A model generated the notes under the pieces. The model was not told the DNA's origin. It saw nothing but the letters and a program-made list of their open reading frames with translations, and made no database searches. From Blasia pusilla (taxonomy: Eukaryota > Marchantiophyta > Marchantiopsida > Blasiales): a stretch of DNA of 64,000 nt. The position numbers and the translations under genes were made by a program. This document shows, piece by piece, positions 33,713 to 46,992 of the stretch (its first letter is position 1; each line of letters begins with the position of its first letter). The stretch is taken from assembly GCA_050084515.1 (NCBI GenBank), contig CM114275.1, positions 14,694,001 to 14,758,000 on the forward strand, read 5' to 3'.

Positions 33713-36456
33713 TTGAAATTCTTTTGTCTTCGTGTTTCCATTTTGCCCTGGAAGTTCTTTTGTGGTGTTCTCATAGATATCTGTGACTTTAGACTGTCTT
33801 AATCAGAGAGCCATTTCACCAAAGTAATGAAGCAACGGCTTCCCCAGCGAGACACCGACTATTTCCGTTGAGCCCACCATGCCCAACCATCCCCGGAGCA
33901 TCTTGTGTGACCCTGCATATGTTCCATGTTATGACTGACATTCTGCCCAAGAGCCATGCCGACCACATTTTGTCGGGGAACGAAGATTGCTCCATACTAG
34001 TATAATCATTTCAGAAGGTGCATAGTCTACACTCGAAATTCGCTTCCCTTATCTCCTGACTTCACAGCGATGGTAACGTACCAGGCGCCTGATGCCAATT
34101 TGAATGTCTTGTTCCGCTCACGATCGTAAACCCTCTGGTAAGTTCGTAATCACTCGTGCCTTCATATTGAGGATTGCCGATTGTCATCGCAGGTACAGGA
34201 GCCCAACAGATGCCATGGTGTCACCAATTTCCAGAGGTCTGCTAGCACGCAATCGGAGACCAGCTCGGACGCTCGCACCCGTCGTCCCTCCGAAGGTAAA
34301 TTTGTGGAACTGGTCGTTCTAGTTTGTTGGTTGAGAGTGAGATGTTCATTGTGAAACTTTTTACTAACGCAATGAACAATTCGTGCTACACACCAATGCC
34401 TTATACCAAGCTCTTGTGTGATGCGGAAAGTTTCCCGTCAACACGAGACTGGTGACACTTCTTCCCAGTTCACACGGTGGACCTATGGGGCGGACTTCAA
34501 CGAACGGGATATCACATGAGTTCGCCGTTCGAATTCGTTCTGCATAGCTGCTCACATCATTTGTCAATTTACGACCGGTTAAACGAGTATTACGACGAGC
34601 CATTCCAGTCCATATTGTTTCCTTTAACTAGTCCCAATAAGTGGTTCCATTAACGTCTTTCTAATTACTGTCTTGGTGTGACGCTATGCATCTGTAAATT
34701 CAAGCGTGTTGTCCACACTTCCACACAGTAGACGTCGAGTTCTCCATATGGGAGTGCCAACAGGACCCGAAGAAAATTTTATGGACTTTTGCTCTAAAGG
34801 TAGTTTACTGTTAAGTAGGGAACTTCTCTCGGTTACTCAACTAGGAGCCCTAGTGATCGAGCAGACAGTAACTAGAAGTACTCATGGTGTGGCGCCAATC
34901 TGGTTGCAGGCTTTGGAAAATACGTTCGAGGATGTTCAGGATGTGGAGATAGAAGGTGTAGAGCGTATCTCAGAATGACTCAAATCCAATGTCTCCGTTT
35001 GTACGGCATATTCACATCTAGGGTTGGTGATCTGAAGTACCGAACTTTGGTACCTCGTGATCTGACAGGTGATGCTGCAGAGACCCAGCGCATGAGAAGA
35101 GAACTGGCGAGCATTTCGTTAGCTGAACCCACACTTTTCAACAGTCACACGCAAGACACAGTTGAAGAACACGGACCGACGCACCGATGACCAAAACCGT
35201 TCCGATAGTATTGTATTTTTAATCTCGATATTGGTTGGCGTAGTAGTACATCTCGAATGTTGGCAAGTTGATAGTAATAGCTAAAACTCCTCTCACCATG
35301 TTCGAGTTGTTAAAAGAACGTTTCCGTGAGAGCTTAAAATCAATCATATGCTTTCTCCGCCCGATTTGTTCTTCAAATGAGCTGCAGAAGTGCTCATATG
35401 TCAACTCATGTAATTTATTCACTCCATTCTGTGTTGAACTAAAAAGGGCTATTCGATCCATGTCATCCACAGTAACGCAGTTAACAAGATGTGCCATTCT
35501 GTAAGTCATGCCATTGCATAAACCACAATCTCAAGCGTGTCCCTTGTAAGTGACCGTAGAGAGAATCTGGTTGGTTGAAAAATTTACCAGTGCCGAAAAG
35601 TACCGAAGCTGAAATCGGCCACGGTAAAAGTTGGTGTGCTTGGATGGTAATGACAATGACCAACTTGAGCGGACCAGTAGATGGGAAAATCTCAGCGACT
35701 GAATCCGAGAATGTCATTTGTCGGTGTCCACATTCAATTACTACGATCCACGGTAGGATTATGAAACTCAACCCTAAACCGCAAAGACTAAGGTAGGATC
35801 ATGAAAATTGACTGGCGAATCAATTTCGCATGACTGCAAAAATCTTTTTAAGGTTTCAAATTTGTATACATGCCAGTCCGAAGCTAGGCATTGTCCTCCG
35901 GAGGTCTCGGACTGCAACACCTTTATGATAAGTATGATCAATTACTGACAGCAGGTTTTGTGCTATTCAACAACGCATAACCGCCTGCATCTTGAAACTT
36001 AAAAGTCGTGGGCAACGAAAAATTGGATCTGCTAGTTTAGGTAAATGGCTCACAAATGACTTTGCTTGATAAGAAAGGGTGGATTTGCAACTAAGAAACC
36101 TTTGCATCTCTGGAAAGCGATTATTTTAACGGTAGGAATCTGAAGTTGGTTTACTGTGTAAGTGTATTTTGTATGTATCCGAAAATGTTGAAATAATGAA
36201 CATCAGCAGGGGTCACGGATCGGACCGTGGAAGATGTGAAATGGAGATAACTGTTGTAAAGGAAAGACGATTGCGCTATTTGAATGAGTAGACGATGCCT
36301 GTGCTCCGCACGGGTGAGGAGACATCCGAACGGAGCACCCGTGGGAAAAGTATAAAGGAAGTACAAACAAAACTAATCCTATCCTAAAAATACACGTGTC
36401 ATTCAGAGGCGTGATACCACTTATAACCGCACTCTCCCGGGAGATTGATATAAATA

Positions 36457-36460
<4 letters not shown>
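33713..36460. other. no recognised feature
   Basis: This stretch has no similarity that I can see to the elements elsewhere in the window. Short open readings occur on both strands (for example plus 34706-34978 and 34975-35190) without recognisable domains. It may be low-copy sequence. Confidence 0.35.

Positions 36461-36487
<27 letters not shown>
36461..36487. repeat. (TA)n microsatellite
   Basis: This is a TA array of 27 bp, about 100 bp beyond the 3' end of the LINE fragment on the minus strand. Confidence 0.9.
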
Positions 36488-36490
<3 letters not shown>

Positions 36491-36589
36491 AAAAAGGATG
36501 GGAAACCCATCAGGATACAAAAGAGGGGCCATGGAGACTCAAAAAATAGACCTCAAGAGGTTGGAGGAGAAAGAAGGGGGCCTTCCCCC

Positions 36590-37339
36590 CTAACGATCAA
36601 AATCACCAACAACAAAAACAATATCAGCAACATCTAGAGAACTATGACTACTACTAAGTGGGCTTCTAGCATTGGTGTCTCCAACCGCCCGAGCCCGCCG
36701 CAGAAACCCATTTGCCTGGGCGCGCTGCAAAGCTATGGGGACCCATTGCCTGTAATAAAGTATTGCAATGGCTAAGGACAACCCATTTCTCGAGTGGAGA
36801 TGATGGGCGCAATCCGTAAGGAATGAGTCAAACCTCTCCCCCATCGCCCCGTACATCTCAATGGCTAGGGGGATAAATCGATGTCTGTCATGAAGTCGAC
36901 TTTAAATGTGGGTCTTCTTGTCCGCCGCCGCTGCTGCTCCTGGTAGCAATCTCCCTTGTGCTACCACTTGGGCTCGCACCGCCTCCCGCGTAGGATCTGT
37001 CACTACAACATCCGCTACCACCACCTCAGACTCCCTCGTCATGTAGAGATCAGCACGGATATTGGAATCCCGCATGGAATAGTGCCTCTCTCTTTGTACA
37101 TGGAATCCACTCTCCCGAGCAATAGAGAACATAATATCCCGCACTGCATCGTGAGTGACTATCCTCTCAGCCCTAAGTGGACACCGTGCCAAATGCACAC
37201 CAAGTGGATCTAGACTCCGACGACACTCGCAATGTGTCGAACCAACCACTGTTGGTTGGGGTAGGCCCAGAGATTGAGGGTCTGATTGAGTGCAAATAAT
37301 CCCTAAACATGTAAGTATAAAAGGAAAAAAAGATAGCAA
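36590..37339 (-). pseudogene. LINE C-terminal domain: zinc knuckle and nuclease-like fold
   Basis: The minus strand encodes CECRRSLDPLGVHLARC, a Cys/Cys/His/Cys knuckle, then HDAVRDIMFSIARESGFHVQ, then IRADLYMTRESEVVVADVVV. A further part in another frame reads FDSFLTDCAHHLHSR and ALQRAQANGFLRRA. A knuckle followed by an R-x-D...D-V-x-V string is typical of the C-terminus of LINE reverse transcriptase proteins in plants and algae, where it may be a restriction-like endonuclease fold. The RT itself is missing. A stop at about 36902 separates the two parts. The unit is a 5'-truncated copy, as LINEs often are. Confidence 0.65.
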
Positions 37340-38769
37340 GAAGAGTCAGACCATAACGGAAGGAAAAACGACCAAGTTGATGTCGTATTGGGTATGATAC
37401 GCCTTTTAAACTACACAAGAAACACGCCAAAAATAAACAACATAAAAAAATATGGACACGTACGGAATAAAAACGGTAAAGTGCATGATGAAGTTGGCAT
37501 AGACCCAAACCCCCTTGGCCAAGTACAATCTAGGCCTCCTATTAGATCCCACTATGATGGACTAAAGCTGTTCTTTTAAGCCTCTAAATCTTGACCCTAA
37601 ACTCGGCTCCTGGAATATCTACAAGTCCTAATCCTGACTACATTACTCACCATGAGGGGCAACTGGAAAAGAGTGGTATCCCTCCGGAGAGGGATCTCTT
37701 CGAAGTACCACAAGTTACTGCCTCGCAATAACTGCACCCTCTATTTTCCAATAGTTTTGGGCAACCCACCTCATCTACATATTATTGTTGGAGAGTGCCC
37801 CTTCAATTTTCAACCTCCTTTTGACACTTGGCCCTCTCAACCAATAAGATGGTTCACTCTTTTAACCAACAAGATCGATCAGATTATTCTAAGTTGATTT
37901 AAGAAGTCAATAACAATTTTTGGGATTACATGAATGAGGAATCAAGTTAAAAATGGGTAATTTAAATTATTTACATTACCCATCATCAACCCTATGCATG
38001 GCACGTGCATCCACTAGTCGTATTAACATAAACTCCCTTAATAATTGGTCAATCAATCTTTTCACATCCTGATTATCGAAGGGGAAGTACTTCTTGCACA
38101 AGAACCTCAAAGGGCTTCTTGTGAGGATTGAATCAAATCACGAGTCTCTTGAACCCTATCCAAACTCTATCTCATCAAAGTCGCATGCAAAAAATTCCTC
38201 TTCGAAGGGTAGTAGGAAACTTGTAGCAACATATGCTAGTGAAGATCGTCAGATTAGCATCGTAGAATCTATCTTCTACTTCACCTTGAAGCACCCATGA
38301 ACTTGAGCTTTGCAAGCGAAAGACTTAGATGGAGTTCCAAAGACTTAATGGGTTGTGTGTTCCTTAGGTAGCCAGGAAGCTACCAAGCTCTTGAACCAAG
38401 AACTAAATTGTGATGCATGTTTAGTTGTGTTTCCTTGAGGAATTAATCAACATGTTGTTGTTTAGGTGAGCGAATCAGGGAGATTGATGAAGGCTTGGTG
38501 AAGAGACTTCCTTGGGATACGACATGCACTTAGGGAGACTCGACCACATTAGAGTTTGGTAGCTCTCCCTCTCAAGCCCTTGAACCAAGAACTAAATTGT
38601 GTTGGACAAGCTGGGGTTCTTTAGGGGAACAACACCATTCTCATTACCCCCCTCTATCCTTTGATTTTGGCCTCAACCCAAACGCAATTGAAGACCCTCA
38701 AGCCGATGTTTGACTAGGTCTCCAATTAAGATAGCTTGGCGGAGGCTTCTTGATGCTTATGTGACCTTG
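37340..38769. other. no recognised feature
   Basis: No coding domain is recognised. Two copies of a 23-bp phrase occur at about 38390 and 38578. Confidence 0.35.
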
Positions 38770-39233
38770 GGCTCCCCAAACACATCTTGGAGCTTGGACC
38801 TGCGTTTCATATGTCTCATGGCTAGTGCCCATCTTGACTCCTACTTTGGCATCTCATGGTTGTGTTTTCGTCCTTTGTGTCTTGTGACTAGTCTTGTGGC
38901 GTCTCGCCCATCTTTACTTCTCATTTGTTCCTTGCTTCTCGCTCTTGACTTGGCTCTTGGCTCTAAGGTCTCAAACCTTTCTTGCCTTGTCTTTGTCCTT
39001 GCAAGAAGCTACGCCCCTTTCTCACCTAAGGCTAGTCACAAGACATGTGCACGCCTCACCTAATGTTAGTTCTATGGCTGCTCCCGCAGCCCTTCCTAGA
39101 CTTGAGACTAGCTAGTCTAGGTTTCGACTTTGGTTGGTCATACCAAGGTCTTTCCTCCTTGGACCCGCGATCATGACTCACTTCTCAAATCCCCGCTAGT
39201 GTGGGCACCATAGACTTGGCTCTATTTGTGACA
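38770..39233. repeat. direct repeat A (464 bp), partner at 31950-32390
   Basis: This is the second copy, same orientation, 6.4 kb away. A related short duplication (CTTGAACCAAGAACTAAATTGTG at about 38390 and 38578) lies just to its left. Confidence 0.8.
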
Positions 39234-40205
39234 ATAAGAAGTACCCTCTCCCACAATCCTTGAGCCTCTTTCCTACTTTCCTCGTCAATCACACCTTAAT
39301 TTTCCTTCCTATTCCGTCTTAGCATAATTTATGTCCCCCACGCTTGGATCCTATGGGAGATCATAATTTCCCATGCAATGATGCCAAGAAAATTTTACCC
39401 TTGTGTCACACTTTAAAATAGAAATAAAGAGTACGTCCGTTCAATTCATATTAGTTCCAAGGGAAATCAATCTCTAGAATCCTTAAGAAAATATATTTCT
39501 TGCTTGAAGAGAAAATATTCAAACTTCTTGAAGAAGTTTGGTTCTTCTAGAAACAACACTCAAACTAAATTCCTCTTTTTGTAGTTGATTAACAATTGAA
39601 TTCGAGTTAAATTTTCAAAAATATTACTTCGTGATTCTCCCCTCTCACCTCTCATTGTAGCACAATAAGGTAAGGTATAAGTCTCTTTCTTGTTAGGTCT
39701 CAAATATCTCAGAGGCGCTTCACCTAATATTTTAGGATTTTCTTAAGTTCCTTGCACTTCTGGTCCTACAAACCCCCTCTTCTCCAAGTTTCTACGGTAA
39801 CACTAGCATACTCTGGAGTTCTTATTTCAATGAAGAAATTAAATTAACACCTTGAATAGTAATCTTCAATATCACTTAAGATACACTCTCCTCTTTATGT
39901 GTCCATTTCAACACAACCACAGACCACTAACATATACTAAAATCTCTCTCTATTAAGGGACTAGAATTATTTCACTAAAAAAACCACGACAATTCCACTT
40001 GACAAATCCACACATGCAATGAATGCACAAAAATAAGAGAGATGTGTGGCCAAGAATTTCCAGCTCTCTTCTATTCCATATAATTTATAGACTCATACGC
40101 CATGTCTGTACAAGAATCTCTTCTCGAGTTACACCCTTGAAAAATATCCCTACTACTTCTTCTTTCCTACTCTAATCCCCCGTCCATTAGCTTTTCAATA
40201 AAGAG
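39234..40205. other. no recognised feature
   Basis: AT-rich sequence; I see no gene in it. Confidence 0.35.
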
Positions 40206-40429
40206 TCACAGCTCTTCAGATCCTTTATTCTTTGTCGTGGCAAATACCTCAGATAAATTTTTAGCTAGCCAACCCAATGAAGAATTAGCTAATTGCTCCT
40301 TTGTCGTGTGCATACACATCGCTACACAACCCACATCTACATACCACACAACACCCATCTTCCCCAACATACGAGTAGATCCACACATAAATGAAACAAC
40401 CTAAACGCATACACACTGGGATCCCACAA
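40206..40429 (-). repeat. third Ty3 family: terminal or LTR-like segment
   Basis: The minus strand around 40310-40390 (TGTGGATCTACTCGTATGTTGG and the following 60 bp) matches plus-strand 59279-59365, directly after the PHD finger of the other copy. It therefore belongs to the 3' end of the same family. Confidence 0.6.
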
Positions 40430-40685
40430 CAAAATCAGAGTAGTAAAAATGGCTCACCCGACCTAAAACTCCACTCATGAATCTACATCGGCATATCGAA
40501 CCACATCCATCCTCTACTATGAGGGAATCCGGACGCTAGCACCCTAACTCCTACACACCCACACCCACACCCACACACATCTATGCAAGAGATCGGGTGA
40601 CCATTGACTCGGTCAATGGATCACATGACAGACTAAAACCAAAATAGGAAAATCTCCTTAAACAACGTTCCCGACACCATGGTGT
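40430..40685 (-). repeat. third Ty3 family: LTR-like repeat, copy 1
   Basis: It shares AATCAGAGTAGTAAAAATGG and the next 230 bp with 44361-44697 in the same orientation. Part of it matches, in inverse, the LTR-like blocks at 45116-45482 and 59366-59872 (the TTTCCTATTTTTG... stretch). It contains a short CCCACA tandem array. Confidence 0.7.
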
Positions 40686-40825
40686 CATGTCGAGAGTCTT
40701 TCTTTGAGTAAGGGCGGACCTTCTAGCTGCAATAGACGTGGTTGATGCAAGTCAAACTTTGTAAGAAGTTCTCCTTTTTCAATAGAGAATTATTATGTAA
40801 ACCCTATATTCTCTCACGATAGAAA

Positions 40826-41150
40826 TCACGAATGGTAGTGCCGAGGCGATAACTTCTTCATAACTTTGGTCTCCATTCTAGATGTTGTGATGTAAGGTTG
40901 CCCAAGAATCACAAGATAAGCAGCTCCGTTCTGAACAAAGAAATTTTGCTTAATCAACACATCTCCGATGCGAGTTTTGACGAATGGACAAGCATCATAG
41001 AGTTCACCTTTTTGGTTTTTAGCCGCATGTAGTACCCATCCATGCCTTGTATCAATTGTCCACATTCGTTTATCGTATACACTTTGCGACATGATGTTGA
41101 TCTCCAAACCATGATCAACAAGAGCCAGAACTGACTCGTGGAGAGAGCCT
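40826..41150 (-). pseudogene. third Ty3 family: retropepsin-like protease
   Basis: The minus strand reads ALVDHGLEINIMSQSVYDKR, with the catalytic Asp in a D-H-G setting instead of the usual D-S/T-G. It continues with IDTRHGWVLHAA, CPFVKTRIGDVLIKQNFFVQ and AAYLVILGQPYITTSRMETK. The ILGQPYI string is the second hallmark of retroviral-type aspartic proteases. The protein would cut the Gag-Pol polyprotein. The frame is open for about 93 codons, then stops; no methyltransferase or RT follows on this strand, so this copy looks deleted or non-autonomous. Confidence 0.72.
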
Positions 41151-41377
41151 AGTCAAACTCTAGCCTTCGTCGTTGCATGCGCCGAATATGATGAGAATAG
41201 TGTCCACCATTGTGCCTTTCTTCACCTTGTTCTGTTAATTGGGGCCGTAAAAGATCAGACTAAAATATAAATGTTAATGAATTCTTTTTTAAGGAACTTT
41301 TGTCCAATAATAATCATAACCCTCTATACGCTCACACAACGTCGCGGCCAGCCGAAACGCCTCTGATAGTTCAACTC

Positions 41378-42910
41378 CTAACGTTTCCAACTCCATGGCA
41401 GAAAAAAACGGAGTGTGGCCACCTCCAACAATGTGATCGATACTAGCTCCACTTGAGCCGATATAGGAGTTGTCTCTCCAACTCCTCGTGATGTCGACGC
41501 ACCTGTCCCACCTGTGGACACTGTCGGTCGTGTAGGCACCATCGATGGTGTATGCAATGCCTCTAACAACGTGAATGACTGGGGAACCCTAGCCTGTTGC
41601 CCATCGGTCCCCTCATGTGGGTCAATCTCCATCCCACCTCTCAATGGCTCAAGCACTCTCGCAGCACCCCGAGTCACCACCACAACAGCCTCAACTTGAG
41701 CCACACTTCACATAAACCTCAGCCCCGTATGTAAAGTCCTCCCTCCTATCCTGATACGACGTGGAGGTTGGAGCCACACTAGTTACACCCGGCTCTGTAC
41801 CTATCACTGGCTGCATCATCATCATGGCAACAATCCTCTGCTCCAACTGATCGATGCGAGTGAGGAGCGCTGCATTGGGTGCATGTCCTCCATCTTCCTT
41901 GATTGGTGGTGGCACTTTACCACCATGATCAACTCCTCGATCTCCACCAACTCTCTCGCCCCCAAGCCCTCTGTCTACCTCTGGACGTACCGCTCGGCGA
42001 AGATCAAAATAGCTATCCCTAATGTGACCATATCGGTGATAATGATCACATTGCAATTGTAGTGGGGCCATCCTCTCTGGCTCTTGAGCAATTGGAGGCG
42101 CCCGTGACCCTCTCCCATAATGTGGGTAGTCCCTCTGCGTATGTGGCCCACCACACGTCCTACAAGCCAACCCTGGTCCCTGCTAGGAAACATATGTCAG
42201 AACGGGCCGTTGCCTTATCACCTCACAATACCCACTCTGCTCTCTAGGCCCACTGGCCCGCTCCTATGGTACTGGTGCATGCTAGAGAACCTATGGATCT
42301 ACTCCTACTCGTCGACCCATTGAATCCCGTGAAAATCCCGTGGTCACCACCTACTCCTCACTCATGTTGAGCTCTACCCGCTTAGACAACTCGAAGACCA
42401 TCTTCAATGTAGGCTTTGCCGTGTGAAGCAACATCGCATCCCAAACTCTCCTCCGTAGCTCCTTGTCCAACACCCCATACCAATACTGCACTAACTGCAC
42501 CTCAATCACCCCATATGTGCAACAATCAACCGTCGCATACGCATGAACGCATCCCTTAGACTCTCTCCTGAGAGTCTAAGGGATGCGTCCACTGCGGGAT
42601 CTAAGGGATAATCCACTGAAAATCCTGTAGACTCTTCAGCTTGTCGGTCCGCATGCCCTGGTCTCCGTCTGCGATCTCGTCACCAGACCCATTATCTAGT
42701 GATGAGATCCATCCACGGATGGAAGTCGGGGTGGTTCCTCACTCGAAATCCCTCGATACCTCACACCACTCCGTGTCACTCCACTACCACTACTCGTACT
42801 ATCCCATTCTTACAAATCATGGAAGAACGCCGTGTTGACAACCTTGTGTCACCCACTCAAGCACTCAAACTCACCAAAAGTCTCCCACACTCCTCACTAG
42901 CTCACCTACG
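41378..42910 (-). pseudogene. third Ty3 family: gag with decayed zinc knuckles
   Basis: The upstream part (about 42350-42480) has the capsid-type string AKPTLKMVFELSKRVELNMS followed by EE. Next come two knuckle-like motifs, CRTCGGPHTQRDYPHYG and CDHYHRYGHIRDSYFDLRR. Each keeps the C-x2-(C/Y)-x4-H spacing, but cysteines are replaced by tyrosine, a single G-to-A change. A spacer follows with LLTRIDQLEQRIVAMMMMQP, a likely short coiled coil. Gag proteins package the element RNA. The reading has frame breaks between 41700 and 42500. Homologous DNA lies at 30510-31895. Confidence 0.72.
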
Positions 42911-44118
<1,208 letters not shown>

Positions 44119-44360
44119 CTCCTGCTACTGTCAACGATACACTCGTCGTCCCACTCTACGCTATGCTCAACCGCTATTCCTTGTCACCCCGCACCAACAA
44201 GATCTGTGAAAAATGGACATCGCTTCCATGCACGACCTTTCAAACAGAAAAAATGGTAAAAAAATGCCAATGTATGTCTCAAGGGCTCCTGAATGAGGCA
44301 ACTCGCTTGCCTTCCTCCAAACAACGAATTCTCACCTACCCCATGACATCTTTCTCGTGT

Positions 44361-44697
44361 AAAATCAGAGTAGTAAAAATGGCTCACCCGGCCTAAAAAT
44401 CCACTCATGAATCTACATCGGCATATCGAACCACATCCACCCTCTACTATGAGGGAATCCAAACATTGGCACCCTAACTCCTACAGACCCACACACATCT
44501 ATGCAAGAGAGGCGCTCCTAAGGCTCAACATGAGAAAGATGGCTTGAGAAAGCCATCTTCCTCACTCTTATACCCCCAAAAATAGCCCTACCAACAGTGA
44601 CTTACGTGTATAGGTTATCATGTGAGTTGACTTGGTCAATAGGTAATGTGACGGACTAAAACCAAAATAGGGAAATCACCATAAATGACATTCCCGA
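44361..44697 (-). repeat. third Ty3 family: LTR-like repeat, copy 2
   Basis: It matches 40430-40685 in the same orientation, with about 80 bp of extra sequence. That extra part corresponds in inverse to the CCATCTTTCTCATGTTGGG stretch of the plus-strand LTR-like blocks. Confidence 0.7.
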
Positions 44698-45095
44698 TAC
44701 AACGGATCTTCCGCCAACCTTATCCAACATCTCGGGTTGAAGTTGCACTTGAACAGCCCGCTGACTCTCTATGATGTCGACGCGATAGAACTCTACTTGC
44801 GTTGAAATGAGATATGACACTTTCAACGCCTTGTTTTCCTCCACTTTGTCATCTACATTATACATTTTGCCCGAGTTTCTTTTCTAATTGTATTACCATT
44901 TATACTAAGGCATCTAATTCAAATGTCATGTTATTTCTAATATGTTCTAATCTATTCACTAACATCTAATAATTTTCAAGTATAGATCCATGGTCCTCTA
45001 CTACCCTCATGTTCAAGTCCACCATAACGCTTCCCCACTTGTCTCCTAGTTCAATAAGAGCCATCTTTGTCTTTTGAAGAGCTAGTTGAACCTAG
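44698..45095 (-). pseudogene. third Ty3 family: probable gag N-terminal coiled coil
   Basis: The minus strand reads ALIELGDKWGSVMVDLNMRV, then ILENY, LVNRLEHIRNNMTFELDAL and VIQLEKKLGQNV, a heptad-like alternation typical of a coiled coil. Another frame continues with DDKVEENKALKVSYL. Stops separate the parts. Its orientation agrees with the gag and protease at 40.8-42.9 kb. The gag assignment is by position and character, not by a diagnostic motif. Confidence 0.4.
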
Positions 45096-45115
45096 TTCTT
45101 CATATATGTCTTGTG

Positions 45116-45482
45116 TCACATCTTAGTTTACTAACATGTAGAGTTGTACCGCGTGGATGGCATAGAGAAGTCAAGGGAATTTCTGGTGTAGCTTTGTCCT
45201 TAGGTGTCATTTGAATTTGTTGTCAAGACCGTTGTTTTGGGAAGGTCATTTCGGGGGATTTCCCTATTTTTGGTCTTTGTCAGCTAGTGACATGCTGAGC
45301 AGCTCAAGGGCCGATCAATAACTTGTGCATGCAGGATACCGGTGGGTTGGATTTTTTTGGGGAAAGAGCCTTTTTGGCTCTTCCCAAGTCTAAAAAAGGG
45401 AGAGAGATGGTTTTCCCAAAGCCATCTTTCTCATGTTGGGTCGTTGGAGCATCTCTCTTGCTCATGTGTGAGGTAGGAACTA
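45116..45482 (+). mobile_element. third Ty3 family: LTR-like block, left copy
   Basis: This block and 59366-59872 share CACATCTTAGTTTA, ACCGCGTGGATGGCATAG, CCATCTTTCTCATGTTGGG and the end GAGGTAGGAACTAGG, in the same orientation. They flank the methyltransferase, RT, integrase and PHD finger and are therefore the likely terminal repeats. Exact TG and CA ends could not be placed. Confidence 0.6.
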
Positions 45483-45857
45483 GGGAGGAGATTGTTTCTT
45501 ATCGGCCAAAGTGACAATCAAGCGATGGACAAATGAGTCACTTGCCCATAAAATTTTCAAGGCGAGGTGATCGACCACGTGATGATACAGTGACAGCGTT
45601 GCCAACTTTCACAGGTGATGTTAGCTGGCCAGGAGAGTTGTTGGAGGGGAATGCACATGCGGAGCATTCCGATGGAGGGTAGTCCCATGGAGAGATATGC
45701 CAGGATGGGTGTCTCTTCCCATGTTTTTGATACCTATTGTGTGTTGTGGGGTACGAGGCGTGAGTCATAGAGGAGTGCAGACAACCTCGTGAGGTAGACG
45801 TGGAGTTATGACTTTGTTCCGGAGCAGAGAGAGTCAAGTGACGATCGAGCTTCTAGA

Positions 45858-46038
45858 GTGGAGACGTTGACACCATTGGATACCATATCCCTTGTGTGGC
45901 AATGTCGAGAGGAGGGTGTTAGAGTGTTAGATCTCTTTGGAGGGATTAGCATAGGATTGGCAGAAGTGTTGCAGGCAAGCATACGTGTGCATCAATACCT
46001 TTATGTGGAGAGAGATAAGATTGCACGACGAGTCTCAT
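45858..46038 (+). pseudogene. retroelement DNA cytosine-5 methyltransferase, N-terminal part
   Basis: The reading contains motif I of C5 DNA methyltransferases, VRVLDLFGGISIGLAEVLQ (about 45921-45977), which binds S-adenosylmethionine, then a motif II-like strand YLYVERDKIARRV. The DLFGGISxGL spelling and the following RYLYVE strand are closest to DNMT3/DRM-type enzymes (LFDGIATGL...RYIASE). The reading is cut at 46038 by the chromovirus LTR. The target duplication CTCAT lies in this reading, and the codon frame resumes unchanged at 53779. Gag and protease, expected upstream, are missing between the LTR-like block and here. Confidence 0.82.
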
Positions 46039-46976
46039 TGTCGCGCCCCTACTCTCCTTGAACGTCAATCTTTGGTGTTGCGGAAGCGTACGTTCAGTAG
46101 GTCACAATCTCATCGCTGATCTGCACCCAAACACGCACTCTCGTTAGTCATGTCTAGGCCAACCAGCGTTCCAACCCTCCGAGTTCTCAACTCGGCGTCT
46201 CATCAAGCTCAACCTTCCTTAGTTCCTAGTTTCCAAAACACGGCAAGTCCTTCAAGACTTGGAACAGACTTCCTGGTTAGTCCAGGGATCTGAAACGGCA
46301 CTTGCGCGCCTAGCGATCCCAACTGTTCAACAGACCTCGTGTGAGTTCCAAACCGAGACCCAAGTAATTGAGTCGCGGGGTGAAATCCAAGAGGGATGTC
46401 TAAAATCGCCTCAATAGACTTGGTGCAGGTTTTCCAACCCAACTCCCAAACTCGCGTTCCGTTCCATGCCCTTGAGCCGCCCCGCGGCGCCCAAAGTGGG
46501 GTTCGGGTTCCAAGCACTCTCGAAGACCTTCCCCCTTACTAGTACTTCTGGGGTTCTCCAATAACCCCCCTTGGAAAAGGAGGGTCGGGCCCTTCATTGT
46601 GGCCCTCAACCGACTCTACTTATAGTCGTTTCCGGGTTTTTTCTCAGCAGCTGCTAAAGCGTTTGCAAAGATCTTTAGTGTGTTTGAACCGCCTTTCCAT
46701 AAGCTTTCTAACGCACCCTTATTTAATCCAAACGCATCTTGGCGCTAAAAGTTATGGCCATAAATACGGTCAGAAACTCTCAAACGCTAGTGGTGTTCCA
46801 AATCCGGATTCTTCCTTTCCAGGTCGCGACCACAACATTTGAAACGCGACGCCTCGCTTGCGTCTCGTCTCTTGTCTCCTCTTTGAGACTACTCCAATAT
46901 GCAAACCATCTTAGCGTAAGCCCGCTAATGTTCCGATGTTCCGCTTGGCACTCGTTTGGTCATGAAGGTCGCGACA
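46039..46976 (-). repeat. chromovirus 3' LTR
   Basis: It begins TGTCGCGCCCCTACTC and ends AAGGTCGCGACA in plus orientation. Relative to the other LTR it lacks about 55 bp near 46820. Confidence 0.93.
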
Positions 46977-46992
46977 CTCACCCCTCTTTAGA
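46977..46992 (-). other. chromovirus polypurine tract
   Basis: On the minus strand the tract CTAAAGAGGGGTGAG directly precedes the 3' LTR. Confidence 0.75.

Noticed and set aside
31950-39233. Complete LTR element with a 6.4-kb interior
   Set aside because: No primer-binding site, polypurine tract, gag or pol was found inside; kept only as a finding.
45538-45837. Minus-strand reading before the methyltransferase
   Set aside because: It is antisense to the continuing methyltransferase element frame and low in informative motifs.
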